This document shows positions 32,816-42,210 of a DNA stretch of 64,000 bases, one piece after another. Under the pieces are notes generated by a model. It was not told where the DNA came from. It saw only the letters and a list, made by a program, of their open reading frames with translations, and ran no database searches. Source of the DNA: Sphaerisporangium perillae (GTDB lineage: Bacteria; Actinomycetota; Actinomycetes; Streptosporangiales; Streptosporangiaceae); NCBI RefSeq assembly GCF_023276435.1, contig NZ_JALLPO010000008.1:62001-126000 (forward strand). The letters run 5' to 3'. Each line of letters begins with the position of its first letter. The first letter of the stretch is position 1. The translations under genes and the position numbers were made by a program.

Positions 32816-33439
32816 TTATGCGCCGCGGCCAACCATCTTGTAATGCAGCAGCACGTTGTCCGACTCATCCTGTCGCCGGGTGCTCATGAGCCGCAGCGGC
32901 GGGACCTGCCCGGCGCCGAAGGCCGAGGTACCCCCGCCGAGAACGGCGGCGCCGACCATGAGGTGCAACTCGTCGACGAGCCCGGCGACCAGCAGGTCGT
33001 TCCAGAGCGTCCGGCTCCCGAACATCAGGATGTCCTTGCCCGGCCGCTCCTTGAGCTCCGCGACGACCTTGTGCGCGTCCGCCCGTCGCACGATGGTCGT
33101 GGTGTCGGTCCACGGCGCCGTGTCCTCCTCGGTCAGGGAGTCGGACACGACGACCTTCCGCATCTCGTTGTTGCGCCGGCCGGTCTCACGGTGCAGGTCG
33201 GCCACGCCGGGGTTGTTGGCCACCGCCGGGGACACCCCGGGGTTCTCGGCCACCGCCGGCCAGTACCCCTTGAGCCCCATGTACGTCGTCGCACCAAGCA
33301 GCAGCGTGTCGGCGCCCCGCTGCCGCTCGAGGTTGTGCTCGTCGAAGAACCCGTCCATCGGCAGAGCCATGACGTTGCGGCCCGGCCCCTCGAAGTACCC
33401 GTCCAGCGACATGATGTTGGAAACGATCAGCTTGCGCAT
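32816..33439 (-). CDS. Dihydrofolate-reductase-like (RibD C-terminal) protein
   Basis: A 207-residue protein of the RibD_C/DHFR-like fold: MRKLIVSNIMSLDGYFEGPG, then LLLGATTYMGLKGYWP, KVVVSDSLT and ILMFGSRTLWNDLLVAGLVDELHLMV. These proteins bind NADPH, but the actinobacterial group near ECF sigma factors has no proven reaction. A short tandem repeat, ENPGVSPAV-NNPGVADL, is inserted in the middle. It is 62 bases downstream of the sigma-factor gene and probably co-transcribed. Confidence 0.85.
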   Translation of the reverse strand: MRKLIVSNIMSLDGYFEGPGRNVMALPMDGFFDEHNLERQRGADTLLLGATTYMGLKGYWPAVAENPGVSPAVANNPGVADLHRETGRRNNEMRKVVVSDSLTEEDTAPWTDTTTIVRRADAHKVVAELKERPGKDILMFGSRTLWNDLLVAGLVDELHLMVGAAVLGGGTSAFGAGQVPPLRLMSTRRQDESDNVLLHYKMVGRGA

Positions 33440-33501
33440 GGTGCGCCCCTCAGGTTGGTGTTCGAGCTGTCACCCCTTCAGAGACACCGGCGACGCCGGA
33501 T

Positions 33502-34371
33502 TCATCGGTCCGGCGGAGAAAATTCCATGGGGACGGAGAAGCGGCGGAGCAGCTGGGGGTCGACGAAGCCGGCGATCCACGAGATCCGGCCGTCCCGAAG
33601 GCTCAGCACATTGACCGCGCCCAGCCGGAACCGCTCCCCGTCGTGCTGGTAGCACGCGAACGCGGGCTGCCCGTTCGCAGCGATCGGCACCAGCCGCCAC
33701 GGCGTGGCGAACATCCGCTCGGCCAGAAACCGGCCGACATCCTCGCGACCGTCGAACCACGCGGGCAGAGGCGGCATTGTGAACCGGGCGTCCTCAGCCA
33801 GCAACTCGAGCAGCGCCGGGACGTCGGCCCGCTGCCACGCCGTCACGAACGCGTCCACCAACGCGCGGCGTCCGCCCGAACCCAGCGCAGCCAGCTCGGC
33901 TTGCTGGGTGCGCCGGGGCACCCGCTGCTCCAGAGCCGCCCGGGCGCGCTGCATCGCGCTATTCACCGACGCAGGCGTGGTATCGAGGATTTCGGCGACC
34001 TCCGCGGCGGTGAACCCGAGCACCTCACGAAGGATCAGCACCGCGCGCTGGGTACCCGGCAGGTGCTGCAGCGCGGCAACGAAGGCCAGTTCGACGCTCT
34101 CCCGGCGCAGGTACGCCGCCGCCGGGTCGGGCTCCTCCTCCGCGGGCAGATCGTCGGGCCACGGCTCAAGCCAGACCGGACCGGTCACCGGCTCCCCGAG
34201 GTCGCCGGTGTCGGAACGGGCCGGGCCGTGGTCGAACGACAGCATCCGGCGGGGTCGCGACGACAGCCGCAGGCAGGCGTTGGTCGCCACGCGGAAGAGC
34301 CAGGTCCGCAGCGAGCTCCGGCCCTCGAAGCGCACCAACGCCTCGGCGGAATCCTCCACGAGTATCAGCAT
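33502..34371 (-). CDS. ECF sigma factor with SnoaL tail, N-terminally truncated
   Basis: About 289 residues. Region 4 (LPGTQRAVLILREVLGFTAAEVAEILDTTPASVNSAMQRAR) and a SnoaL/NTF2-like C-terminal domain (DAFVTAWQRADVPALLELLAEDARFTMPP) are intact, as in the SigJ/ECF41-like group. However, homology begins only at VRFEGRSSLRTWLFRVATNACL; most of region 2 with its core-binding and -10-recognition helices is missing, and the sequence before it is unrelated. The gene is thus probably inactive as a sigma factor. The start at 34371 is only the nearest ATG. Confidence 0.75.
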   Translation of the reverse strand: MLILVEDSAEALVRFEGRSSLRTWLFRVATNACLRLSSRPRRMLSFDHGPARSDTGDLGEPVTGPVWLEPWPDDLPAEEEPDPAAAYLRRESVELAFVAALQHLPGTQRAVLILREVLGFTAAEVAEILDTTPASVNSAMQRARAALEQRVPRRTQQAELAALGSGGRRALVDAFVTAWQRADVPALLELLAEDARFTMPPLPAWFDGREDVGRFLAERMFATPWRLVPIAANGQPAFACYQHDGERFRLGAVNVLSLRDGRISWIAGFVDPQLLRRFSVPMEFSPPDR

Positions 34372-34839
34372 GCCGCCTGACCTGCACGGATGAGATTTTC
34401 GGCAAGCGCAGCGCTCCTTGGCGGATGGACTCTCTAATCTCATCAAATAAATCAAATGCTCGTTTAAGAGGGTCAGGTGGGATGATCCCCCGGGTAACGG
34501 CGTGTCTGGGAAGCTGCGGAGGCCATCGGCCGGTTTCCGGCGACTCGTTCCGGGTGACTACATCGGTTCGGGGAGGATCTCGGTATCGAGGCCAGCCCCT
34601 CCACGACGCCCTAGAAGCGTATGAGGCGCTCCGCCTCCCGCCGGGCGGAGAATTCGCCGGGGACGTAAAGCGCGCCTCGTCTGGCATATCGGGGGTCGTC
34701 TTCGGATGCGAGTATAAGGATACCCATCGTCTTGTTGTCTCTGAGCTCAAAGGGCGTTCGCCTTGGCATAGCCGACGAGCGTGATCTTGCTGGCCGCTTC
34801 TTCAGCAGTGCGGCGTAGACAGCCAGGTGCTTGTTGCGG
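34372..34839. other. Scrambled intergenic region, no gene recognised
   Basis: Upstream of the truncated sigma factor lies about 470 bases of lower-quality coding character. Open frames on both strands (for example 34425-34784 plus) have no domain I recognise. A CTCTGAGCTCAAAGGG stretch near 34737 resembles CTCTCAGCTCAAGGG at 42053, hinting at remnants of one repeat or mobile element. Rearrangement here probably removed the sigma-factor N-terminus. Confidence 0.4.
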
Positions 34840-35277
34840 CTACACGCGCTTTAGTTCGAGGACGGGAATGATGCGGACCCCGGCGGTTTGGCGTTCGTAC
34901 TCGGCAAAGCCTGGGAAGCGCCGCGCTTGCTCGGCGTAGATGCGGTCGCGTTCGACGCCGGTCAATTCGCGGACGGTCACCTGGTACGTCTCGGTTCCGC
35001 GTTCGACGCTGGCGTCGCTGGCGTCGCTGGCGGCGGTCAGGTTGTAATACCAGTCCGGGTTGGTGGGTGCTCCGCCCTTCGTCGCGAAGACGTAGGCGAT
35101 GTCCGGCTCGGTGTCGTGCGGGAGGTACATCGTCGGAGTGACGTACTCGCTCCCGCTTCTGCGACCGCGGTGGTGCAGCAAGACCATGGGAGCGCCCTCG
35201 AAGATCCCGCCGACTCTGCCCTCGTTCGCTCGAAACTCTGCGATGGTCTTCGCGTTCCAATCGAGCGGTTCGTTCAT
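34840..35277 (-). CDS. Nitroreductase-family deazaflavin-dependent oxidoreductase
   Basis: A 145-residue DDN-like protein: MVLLHHRGRRSGSEYVTPTMYLP and GAPTNPDWYYNLTA are the family motifs for F420 or flavin binding. SDASDAS is a small low-complexity insert. It follows the alpha/beta hydrolase by 34 bases on the same strand and so should be the second gene of a transcript from the LAL-regulon site at 36276-36303. It probably reduces a small organic molecule. Confidence 0.88.
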   Translation of the reverse strand: MNEPLDWNAKTIAEFRANEGRVGGIFEGAPMVLLHHRGRRSGSEYVTPTMYLPHDTEPDIAYVFATKGGAPTNPDWYYNLTAASDASDASVERGTETYQVTVRELTGVERDRIYAEQARRFPGFAEYERQTAGVRIIPVLELKRV

Positions 35278-35311
35278 ATCGAACTCCTGTCGTTAGCGGT
35301 CCCGGGATAGG

Positions 35312-36202
35312 TCAGGCGAGATGCGCCGACAAGAACCGTCCGGCTCTGTCCAGTGCTGCGGCGGCTTCGTCGAGGATCGGGTGGTAGGCCTGGAAGACGT
35401 GGGGCACCCCGGGGACGATCTCGAGCGTGACCTCGACGTCGGCGAGCGCGGCCTGTCGCGCGAGGCGGGTGGCGTCGTCGAGGAGGACCTCGTGCGTTCC
35501 TGCCTGGATGATCAGGGGCGATAGTCCGGACAGGTCGGCGAATATGGGGCTGATGAGGCCGAGGGCGGCATCATTCCCCGAGACGTAGTCGGTGACTCTG
35601 GGTTGGAGCGCTTCTGGGCTGAGCAGCGGGTCGGCCTTGCGCTTGGTTTCCATGGTTATCCCGGCCAGGGTGAGATCGGCGTACGGTGACATGACGAAGG
35701 CCGCGGCCGGCAGCGGCAATCCGTGATCGCGGGCGTTGACCAGGGTGGCGACGGCGAGCCCGCCGCCCGCGGATTCTCCTGCGAAGGCGATGTCCGAAGG
35801 GTCCGTGCCGTTGTCCAGGAGGGCTCTGTAGGCGGCGAGAGCGTCGTCGACCGCCGCCGGATAGGGGTGCTCGGGGGCGAGCCGGTAGTCGACGGAGATG
35901 ACCTTGGCGCTGGTCCGCCGGGCGACCTGCGAGGCCAGCTCGGCGGCGAGGAAGGCGTCCCCCAGCACGTACACGCCGCCGTGGAAGTACAGGACAGTGT
36001 GGCGAGGTTCGATTCCGTCGACTGTGACCTCGGCCGTTGGGACACCGCCCAGTACTGCCGCGGTCACGGTCACATCGGCGGGCAGGGGCTGCGCCGACAG
36101 CAACTCCCGGAGCTGTCGCCGCTGCTCGTTGACGTCACTCACGGCGGGAAAGGCTGACTGCCGCAGGATCGCGTCGAGGTTCTCTCGCTGTTCGTTGCTC
36201 AC
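35312..36202 (-). CDS. Alpha/beta hydrolase of the HSL/GDXG family
   Basis: A 296-residue esterase/lipase-like enzyme. The oxyanion HGG is in YFHGGVYVLG, the nucleophile Ser in AGESAGGGLAV, and the acid/His come late with GTHEVLLDD and GVPHVFQAYHP. It hydrolyses an ester or lactone of unknown identity in the cytoplasm. A regulon element reading in its direction ends 73 bases before its start codon, and the reductase gene follows. Confidence 0.92.
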   Translation of the reverse strand: MSNEQRENLDAILRQSAFPAVSDVNEQRRQLRELLSAQPLPADVTVTAAVLGGVPTAEVTVDGIEPRHTVLYFHGGVYVLGDAFLAAELASQVARRTSAKVISVDYRLAPEHPYPAAVDDALAAYRALLDNGTDPSDIAFAGESAGGGLAVATLVNARDHGLPLPAAAFVMSPYADLTLAGITMETKRKADPLLSPEALQPRVTDYVSGNDAALGLISPIFADLSGLSPLIIQAGTHEVLLDDATRLARQAALADVEVTLEIVPGVPHVFQAYHPILDEAAAALDRAGRFLSAHLA

Positions 36203-36275
36203 GGACGAATCTCCTCGTCGGTTGGGAGTTCCCAGCAGGGAGGTGCGCTGCGTGCTGATGCTTGCAGCCAGCCGG

Positions 36276-36303
36276 GTGAGGAGACGTCACCGGATCCCGG
36301 TGA
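36276..36303 (-). promoter_or_regulatory. LAL-regulon element A (hydrolase operon)
   Basis: Read on the minus strand: TCACCGGGATCCGGTGA (36303 to 36287), six bases, then CTCAC (36280 to 36276). The seven-base arms are perfect. It is 73 bases upstream of the alpha/beta hydrolase start and points towards it. Confidence 0.8.
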
Positions 36304-36430
36304 TTCGCTGGGACCGAGCAGGCAAGGCCCGGTCGGCGATGCTGAACGCCGTCTGGCGGTCCTGGTCCTCCCGCTGCCCTGAGGGGCCGCTGTGATCCCG
36401 TCCTGTGCTGCGTTGTCGAGTTGGGGCGAA

Positions 36431-36458
36431 TCACCGGGATCCGGTGATGACCTCTCAC
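36431..36458 (+). promoter_or_regulatory. LAL-regulon element C (MFS exporter)
   Basis: TCACCGGGATCCGGTGA at 36431-36447, six bases, then CTCAC at 36454-36458. It is identical in core to element A and forms a divergent pair with it. It precedes the MFS start by 78 bases. Confidence 0.8.
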
Positions 36459-36536
36459 TTTGCTGAAGGCGAGCCTTGGTTCGTCATGACGCTCGCAGGC
36501 CGCTGCGGACGTGCGGCCAGATCCTGGGGAGACACC

Positions 36537-38201
36537 GTGACATCACCTGCCTCCGGCGAAGACAACACCTTCGATCCATCCGGCGCCACTAACCCTCGCC
36601 TCGGCCTGGCTCTGATCGTCATTGCGACCGCTCAGCTCATGGTCGTGCTCGACTCCACCATCGTCAATGTGGCGTTGCCGCGTGTGCAGAGTGCGCTCGG
36701 CTTTTCCGGTAGCGGCCTGGAATGGGTGGTGAACGCCTACGCGGTCACCTTCGGTGGGCTGCTGCTGCTCGGCGGACGTGCCGGTGACATTCTCGGCCGG
36801 AGGCGAGTGTTCATCGTCGGGCTGCTGCTGTTCTCCATGGCGTCCCTGCTCGGTGGGTTCGCCACCAGCCAGTGGTGGCTGCTCACCGCCAGGGCACTAC
36901 AGGGTGTCGGCGGCGCGGTGATCGCGCCGACCGCGCTGGCGTTGATCACTACGAACTTCCCCGGGGGCGCGGAACGCAACAGGGCGTTCGGTGTCTACGC
37001 GGCGATGGCCGGTGCTGGCAGCGCGGCGGGCCTGCTGCTGGGCGGTGTACTGACCACCTATGCGTCGTGGCGGTGGGTCATGTTCGTCAACGTCCCCATC
37101 GGGATCCTTGTGGCGGCCGCGGCGCCGCGCGTGCTGGCCGAATCGCCCCGCAGGCCGGGCCGGATCGACATGGCCGGCGGGGTCTCTGCCACCGGCGGAG
37201 TCGCGTTGCTCGTCTACGGCCTGTCCAAGGCCGCTGCTGGGCCCGAGGGGGTGTCGCACTGGGGTGACGTGCCGGTACTGGCGTCGCTGGTTGCCGCCGT
37301 CGCGCTGCTCGTGTCGTTCGTACTGATCGAGATGCGCAGTTCGCACCCGCTGCTGCCGATGCGGCTGCTGGCCGACCGTGACAGGTCGGGCGCCTACCTG
37401 ATCATGCTGTGCGTCTCCACCGCGCTGTTCGGGCTGTTCTTCTTCCTCACCCTGTTCATGCAGAGCGTGCTCGGATACAGCGCGATCCGGTCGGGCATGG
37501 CCTACCTGCCGTTCGCCGTCGGGGTCGTGGCTGCGTCGGGGCTGGCCACGCCGCTGATGGCGCGGATCGGGGCCCGGCCGCTGATCCTGACAGGCGTCGC
37601 CGCGGTCGTGGTCGGGACGTTCTGGTTTTCCAGGTTGACCGAACAATCCGGCTATGCCGGGCAGCTGCTCGGCCCGCTGCTTGTGACCTCATTCGGGCTC
37701 GGCCTGGTGTTCGTCCCACTGTCGCTGGTCTCCCTGCACAACGTGGCCGAGCAGGACTCAGGCGTCGCCTCCAGCCTGCTCAACGCAGGCCAACAGATCG
37801 GCGGCGCGATGGGGCTCGCCCTGCTCGGCACGATCGCCTGGACAACCGTCGCCGACAGCGTCAGGACACAGGCCGCGGACGCCGCGAAGGCGGGCCGGCC
37901 ACTGCCGAAGCCGGGCACCGCACCGCCTGCAGCCATCTACGATCACGCCCTGGCAGTCGGCTTCTCCCGTGGTTTCGAGGTTGCCGCAGGGGTCGCGCTG
38001 CTCGCCCTCCTCATCGCGATCGCCACCATCAGGCTCGGCCGCAAGGAACTTACCGGCGCCGCGCCGCTAGAGGTGGCACCAGAGCCCGCAGCGGAGCAGG
38101 AAGCGGCACCGCAGCTCGCAGCCCTTCAGCCCGAAGCTACGCAGCGTTATGAGGATCGAGTCGCTCTCGCTTCGGCGGTCCGTCCATGCCGGCTCTGCTA
38201 G
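36537..38201 (+). CDS. MFS multidrug exporter, DHA2 (14-helix) family
   Basis: A 554-residue efflux pump of the EmrB/QacA type. It contains LDSTIVNVALPRVQ (motif D1), GGRAGDILGRRRVF (motif A) and the long 14-helix pattern, with a hydrophilic Ala/Glu-rich C-terminal tail. It should export a drug or toxic metabolite by proton antiport. GTG at 36537 with GGGGAG before it is preferred over earlier starts. It carries its own copy of the shared regulon element and is divergent from the hydrolase. Confidence 0.92.
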   Translation: MTSPASGEDNTFDPSGATNPRLGLALIVIATAQLMVVLDSTIVNVALPRVQSALGFSGSGLEWVVNAYAVTFGGLLLLGGRAGDILGRRRVFIVGLLLFSMASLLGGFATSQWWLLTARALQGVGGAVIAPTALALITTNFPGGAERNRAFGVYAAMAGAGSAAGLLLGGVLTTYASWRWVMFVNVPIGILVAAAAPRVLAESPRRPGRIDMAGGVSATGGVALLVYGLSKAAAGPEGVSHWGDVPVLASLVAAVALLVSFVLIEMRSSHPLLPMRLLADRDRSGAYLIMLCVSTALFGLFFFLTLFMQSVLGYSAIRSGMAYLPFAVGVVAASGLATPLMARIGARPLILTGVAAVVVGTFWFSRLTEQSGYAGQLLGPLLVTSFGLGLVFVPLSLVSLHNVAEQDSGVASSLLNAGQQIGGAMGLALLGTIAWTTVADSVRTQAADAAKAGRPLPKPGTAPPAAIYDHALAVGFSRGFEVAAGVALLALLIAIATIRLGRKELTGAAPLEVAPEPAAEQEAAPQLAALQPEATQRYEDRVALASAVRPCRLC

Positions 38202-38329
38202 CCAAGGCTCAGCAGAACTGAGGTTCGCACGCCGTTGACAGTGCGTGCGACGGCCCGATAGAGAGACAACAGGTGCCAGGGATGCGTGACCGGCGCCAGC
38301 GTGTCGGGCATTGATATCAAGGCAGGCCT

Positions 38330-40990
38330 GTGACGGTTGTTCCAACGACTCCCCGGCTGATCGACCGGCGTGATCTGCTCGCTGCCCTGGATCGCGCTGC
38401 GGCGAGCAAGGTGACGATCATCTCGGCCCCGGCCGGCAGCGGGAAGACGTCACTGCTGCGCGCCTGGGTCGGCCGAGCAGGCCGGCCGCATCGGCTCGCC
38501 CTCGTGCAGGTACAACGCGACCAGAACGATGCCCAGCAGTTCTGGCTGGCCCTGCTCGACGCGGTCCGTCGCGCCACCGGTGCGAACAGCGACGCGGAAC
38601 TGTCAGCAGCGACACCTGACTTCAACGGGTACGCGATGGTCGACCGAGTGCTCTCGGAGCTCGCCGAAGCTCAGGGCGGTGTCACGCTGGTAGTTGATGA
38701 TCTCCACGAGCTGCATCCGCCGGAGATCCCCGCTCAGCTCACCCGGCTGCTGACCAACCTTCCCCCGAACGTGCACGCGATCCTGGCCACGCGTCACGAT
38801 GTGCGGCTGGGGCTTCACCGGCTGCGCCTGGCAGGCGAGCTCGCCGAGATCCGCGCGGTGCACCTGCGCTTTTCGGAGCGCGAGACCCGCGAGCTGCTCG
38901 AAGCGTCGGGCGTCGCGCTGTCCGCGGCAGGGACGGCGCTACTGCACCAGCGGACCGAGGGATGGGCCGCAGGCCTGCGACTCGCGGCCCTCTCCCTGAT
39001 CGGCCACGCAGACCCGGAGCGGTTCGTCGCCGAGTTCTCAGGCAGCGACCGCACAGTCGCCGAGTATCTGCTCGCCGAGATGCTCGACCGCCAGCCGCCC
39101 GACGTCCAGAACCTGCTGCTGCGCACCTCCCTGCTCGACCGGGTCAACGGCGAGCTGGCCGACCTGCTGACCGGCCGCCCGGGCTCAGAGCAGATCCTGC
39201 TGGACCTCGAAGACACCAACGCCTTCGTCGAATCGTTCGACCCCGGACGCACCTGGTTCCGCTACCACCAGCTGTTCGCCGATCTGCTCCGGCTGGAAAT
39301 GCGCCGTACGCTGCCCGCGGAAATACCCGCACTGCACCGGCGCGCCGCCGGATGGTTCAGTCGGCACGGCCAGGCGGCCGAGGCCATCCGGCACACCCAG
39401 GCCGCCGGTGACTGGCCGGAGGCGGCCCAACTACTCGCCGACCATGCATTCAACCTGACCCTCGACGGGCAGGCGCAGACCATGCAGGCACTGCTGCAGG
39501 CCTTTCCGCCGGGCGCGGACCACCCCGAGCTGGCCCTGGTGCACGCGATGGGTGACCTTGCTCATGGGCGCCTGGACGAGGCGGCCGCCCACCTGGTGGT
39601 CACCGAGACGTACGCCGAGACGACGCCACCAGGTCGCCAGCACAGCCTCCACGTGGCGATCGCGTCACTGAAGCTGTCGCTGGCCAGGCGGCGCGGTCAT
39701 TTGGCCGGCGTCATCGAGCAGGTCCGGTTCCTGGCTTCCCCGCTCACGGGATGGTCCGACGAAGACCTCGCCTTGGGCAGTGACCTGCGAGCGGTGGCGC
39801 TGATGAATCTAGGGACCGCCGAGGCGTGGTCCCTAGGGGTGCCAGACGCTGAACGCCACCTCAGGGAAGCCGCCGCCCTGGCCCGGAGGATCGGTCGACC
39901 CTACCTGGAAGTCGGCTGCCTCGCGCAGCTCGGTTTCGCTTCCATCTTCCACGGTGCAGCCATGCCGAAGATGGAAGCGTTCGCCACGACACAGCGGCGC
40001 TGCCGCGAAGCGATCACGCTCGCTGAACGGTACGGCTGGGGCACAGAACCGGTCATCGCACCCGCACTGATGACGCTCACCAGCACGATGGTGTTTCTGG
40101 GTGAGTTCGACGAGGCCGACCGGTGGTTGCGGCGCACCGAACAGGCTGTCCAAACAGACACCGGGCCGGACATCAGGCTCCTGCTGCACCAGACGGTCGC
40201 GATACTGCACGCCTGTCGCGGCCGCCACCACGAGGCACTCGAAGAGTTCGGCGCGGCCGAAGACCTGGCATCGCAGATGGAGGGATCACAGGCGCTGGCG
40301 AGGCAGATGACTAGTTGGCTGCTCGCCACCCAAGCCCGCCTCGGACTGCTCGGTGAAGCCCGTGCCGCTCTCACAGCACTTGATGATGAGTGGACCAGCT
40401 CCGGCGAGATACGTAATGCCCGGGCGGTGATCTGCCTCGCGGAAGGCGATCCGGCCAGAGCCCTGGACGCGTTGCACGATGTGCTCGATGACACGGCACC
40501 CGTCCTTGGCTACGTCACGCTCGTTGAAGCGCACCTGCTCGCCGGGCTCGCCCATCGTGAGCTCGGCGACCAGCGCGCGGCGAACCAGGCGGCTGAACGT
40601 GCACTGGCCCTGGCGGATTCTGACCGGCTGGTCCTGCCCTTCGCGATGACCGGCTCGGCAGAGCTGCTCGAGGCGCTGCCCCGGCACCAGACCTCGCACG
40701 CCGCGCTGCTCGCCGACATCCTCGAGGTACTCCACGGCTCATCTTCGATGGCCAAAGAGCAGTCCTCGTTCCCGCCGGCGAAGAAGCTCAGCCCGGGCGA
40801 GCTCAGGGTGCTGCGGTACCTGGCGACCAACCTGTCCAGGCCCGAGATCGCCAACGAACTGTCCGTCTCGCTGAACACCGTCAACACGCATCTGCGCAGC
40901 GTCTACGCCAAGCTCCAGGTCCGTGACCGTTCCTCGGCCGTGCGGCGTGCCAGGGAACTGCGGCTACTTGCTGCTCGCCGCACTAGCTAG
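38330..40990 (+). CDS. LAL/MalT-like LuxR-family regulator (LAL-1)
   Basis: An 886-residue large ATP-binding LuxR-type regulator. The P-loop is SAPAGSGKTSLLRAW (about 32-46), Walker B is in VTLVVDDLHEL, and the long middle is helical and TPR-like. The C-terminal LuxR helix-turn-helix is LSPGELRVLRYLATNLSRPEIANELSVSLNTVNTHLRSVYAKL. Such proteins are ligand- and ATP-driven activators. It is paralogous along its whole length to the one at 45609-48236. GTG start after AAGG. No shared element precedes its own start. Confidence 0.95.
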   Translation: MTVVPTTPRLIDRRDLLAALDRAAASKVTIISAPAGSGKTSLLRAWVGRAGRPHRLALVQVQRDQNDAQQFWLALLDAVRRATGANSDAELSAATPDFNGYAMVDRVLSELAEAQGGVTLVVDDLHELHPPEIPAQLTRLLTNLPPNVHAILATRHDVRLGLHRLRLAGELAEIRAVHLRFSERETRELLEASGVALSAAGTALLHQRTEGWAAGLRLAALSLIGHADPERFVAEFSGSDRTVAEYLLAEMLDRQPPDVQNLLLRTSLLDRVNGELADLLTGRPGSEQILLDLEDTNAFVESFDPGRTWFRYHQLFADLLRLEMRRTLPAEIPALHRRAAGWFSRHGQAAEAIRHTQAAGDWPEAAQLLADHAFNLTLDGQAQTMQALLQAFPPGADHPELALVHAMGDLAHGRLDEAAAHLVVTETYAETTPPGRQHSLHVAIASLKLSLARRRGHLAGVIEQVRFLASPLTGWSDEDLALGSDLRAVALMNLGTAEAWSLGVPDAERHLREAAALARRIGRPYLEVGCLAQLGFASIFHGAAMPKMEAFATTQRRCREAITLAERYGWGTEPVIAPALMTLTSTMVFLGEFDEADRWLRRTEQAVQTDTGPDIRLLLHQTVAILHACRGRHHEALEEFGAAEDLASQMEGSQALARQMTSWLLATQARLGLLGEARAALTALDDEWTSSGEIRNARAVICLAEGDPARALDALHDVLDDTAPVLGYVTLVEAHLLAGLAHRELGDQRAANQAAERALALADSDRLVLPFAMTGSAELLEALPRHQTSHAALLADILEVLHGSSSMAKEQSSFPPAKKLSPGELRVLRYLATNLSRPEIANELSVSLNTVNTHLRSVYAKLQVRDRSSAVRRARELRLLAARRTS

Positions 40991-40998
40991 ACCGACGG

Positions 40999-41026
40999 CC
41001 ACCCGATCCCGGCGATCCGGGGTCAC
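40999..41026 (+). promoter_or_regulatory. LAL-regulon element H (small protein 1)
   Basis: A more degenerate copy, CCACCCGATCCCGGCGA at 40999-41015, six bases, then GTCAC at 41022-41026. Exactly 24 bases separate it from the ATG of the 80-residue protein, the same spacing as element G has to the paralogous gene. Confidence 0.65.
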
Positions 41027-41050
41027 CTGCCAACACTCGACCATGGTGTC

Positions 41051-41293
41051 ATGAACCCGGCACCCGCCCCGTACATGATCCGGATCAACGGGCACCTTGG
41101 CGCTACCGTGCTGTCGGCCTTTCCTGCGCTGGCGCCGCAGCATCACGGCGCGCACACCGTACTCACCGGCCTGCTGGATCGGTCTGCGCTCTACGGTGTG
41201 CTGGCCGAGATCGAAGCGCTCGGCCTGGATCTGCTCGAGATCCGAAGGCTCGCCCCGGAACGTAGATCATCGGAACCAGGTGACAGCCGCTAA
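41051..41293 (+). CDS. Small conserved protein 1 beside LAL-1
   Basis: An 80-residue soluble protein: YMIRINGHLGATVLSAFP, then HTVLTGLLDRSALYGVLAEIEALGLDLLEIRR. The core is clearly paralogous to the protein at 45364-45573 next to LAL-2. The pattern (beta strand, HTVLTG, DRSALYG, alternating helix and LGLDL) suggests a compact alpha/beta fold of the ACT-like type; the family is unknown to me. No ribosome binding site is visible, and the regulon element is only 24 bases from the ATG, so a leaderless mRNA is likely. Confidence 0.75.
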   Translation: MNPAPAPYMIRINGHLGATVLSAFPALAPQHHGAHTVLTGLLDRSALYGVLAEIEALGLDLLEIRRLAPERRSSEPGDSR

Positions 41294-41440
41294 GCGTGGC
41301 GGTCACCCCGCTCGCTGACCATCTCCTCACCTCGCAGAACACAGCGCTCCTGCTCATCGGCTACCAGCCCTCACAGACGGCAGTGGTAGCAGGACGGCCT
41401 GCAACGCCTCCTTCATGCCCGGTGAGCGTAACTCCCGATA

Positions 41441-41468
41441 TCACTGGAATACGGTGACGACCTCTCAC
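41441..41468 (+). promoter_or_regulatory. LAL-regulon element D (SnoaL-1)
   Basis: TCACTGGAATACGGTGA at 41441-41457, six bases, CTCAC at 41464-41468. Fifty-five bases before the SnoaL-1 start codon. The segment GACCTCTCAC is shared word for word with element C. Confidence 0.75.
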
Positions 41469-41523
41469 CGTCCCGGGGGTGAATCTGGTTACGCCGTGTT
41501 CGAGGCTCAGATGGGAGATCACA

Positions 41524-41997
41524 ATGACGACCGACACCGAAGCGCTCGTGCGCCGCGCGTACCACTTGACGGAGGGTGATGTCCTGGACGTCCAGGGGTT
41601 CGTCGATCTGTTCGCCGAGGACGGTGTGTTCAACGGTATCGGCGGTGTGTCCGGGCAGGAGAGCTACCGTGGTGAGCAACTCGGCGACGTCGTTGTCTGG
41701 ATGGGCAAACTATTCCCCGATGTTCACCGCGAGCTGCACCGGGTCAACGTGCTCGGGAACGTCGTCGCGATCGAGCTGTCGATCCAGGGGACTTTCCTCG
41801 GGCCGTTCGAGACGCCCGTCGGCGTCATCCAGCCCACGGGAGCCAAGCTCGACATCCCGACCGCCGACTTCTGGTACCTGAGCGACGGCAAGATCAAGAT
41901 GTTCAACTGTCACATCGGCATGACCACCATGTTCGCGCAGCTAGGCGTACTGCCGGACTTCACCTCCGCAATAGCGGCGTCCGCGCCAGAACGATGA
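41524..41997 (+). CDS. SnoaL-like (NTF2-fold) protein 1
   Basis: A 157-residue protein of the SnoaL/NTF2 superfamily: FVDLFAEDGVFN, LFPDVHRELHRVNVLGNVVAIELSIQGT and YLSDGKIKMFNCH. The His/Asp pair in PDVHRE and a late Asp are where related polyketide cyclases and ketosteroid isomerases hold catalytic residues. It is a paralogue of SnoaL-2 at 42264-42707. GGGAGATCAC precedes the ATG. The substrate is unknown. Confidence 0.87.
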   Translation: MTTDTEALVRRAYHLTEGDVLDVQGFVDLFAEDGVFNGIGGVSGQESYRGEQLGDVVVWMGKLFPDVHRELHRVNVLGNVVAIELSIQGTFLGPFETPVGVIQPTGAKLDIPTADFWYLSDGKIKMFNCHIGMTTMFAQLGVLPDFTSAIAASAPER

Positions 41998-42210
41998 GCC
42001 CGACCGAGAAGCGTGCGGTGCGGGAGATAGGCCTGCTCTTCGTCGTGTTATCTCTCAGCTCAAGGGTTCCGGGTGGAACCCGGCGCCGGCATAGGGCTGG
42101 GCATCCAACTCAGGCGCGCCGGATCGGAATGCCTCGTTCGGCAGGCACGCATGGCTGGGTTCTCGCGACAAGCGGCATCTATGCCCAGGTCAGCATGCCC
42201 CTTCAGCGGC

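Noticed and set aside
34425-34784. A 119-codon plus-strand open frame
   Set aside because: No ribosome binding site, no family, and located in a scrambled intergenic region.
38202-38329. An eighth regulon element before LAL-1
   Set aside because: GTGACCGGCGCC near 38286 has a half-site but no second arm or third half-site at the right spacing.
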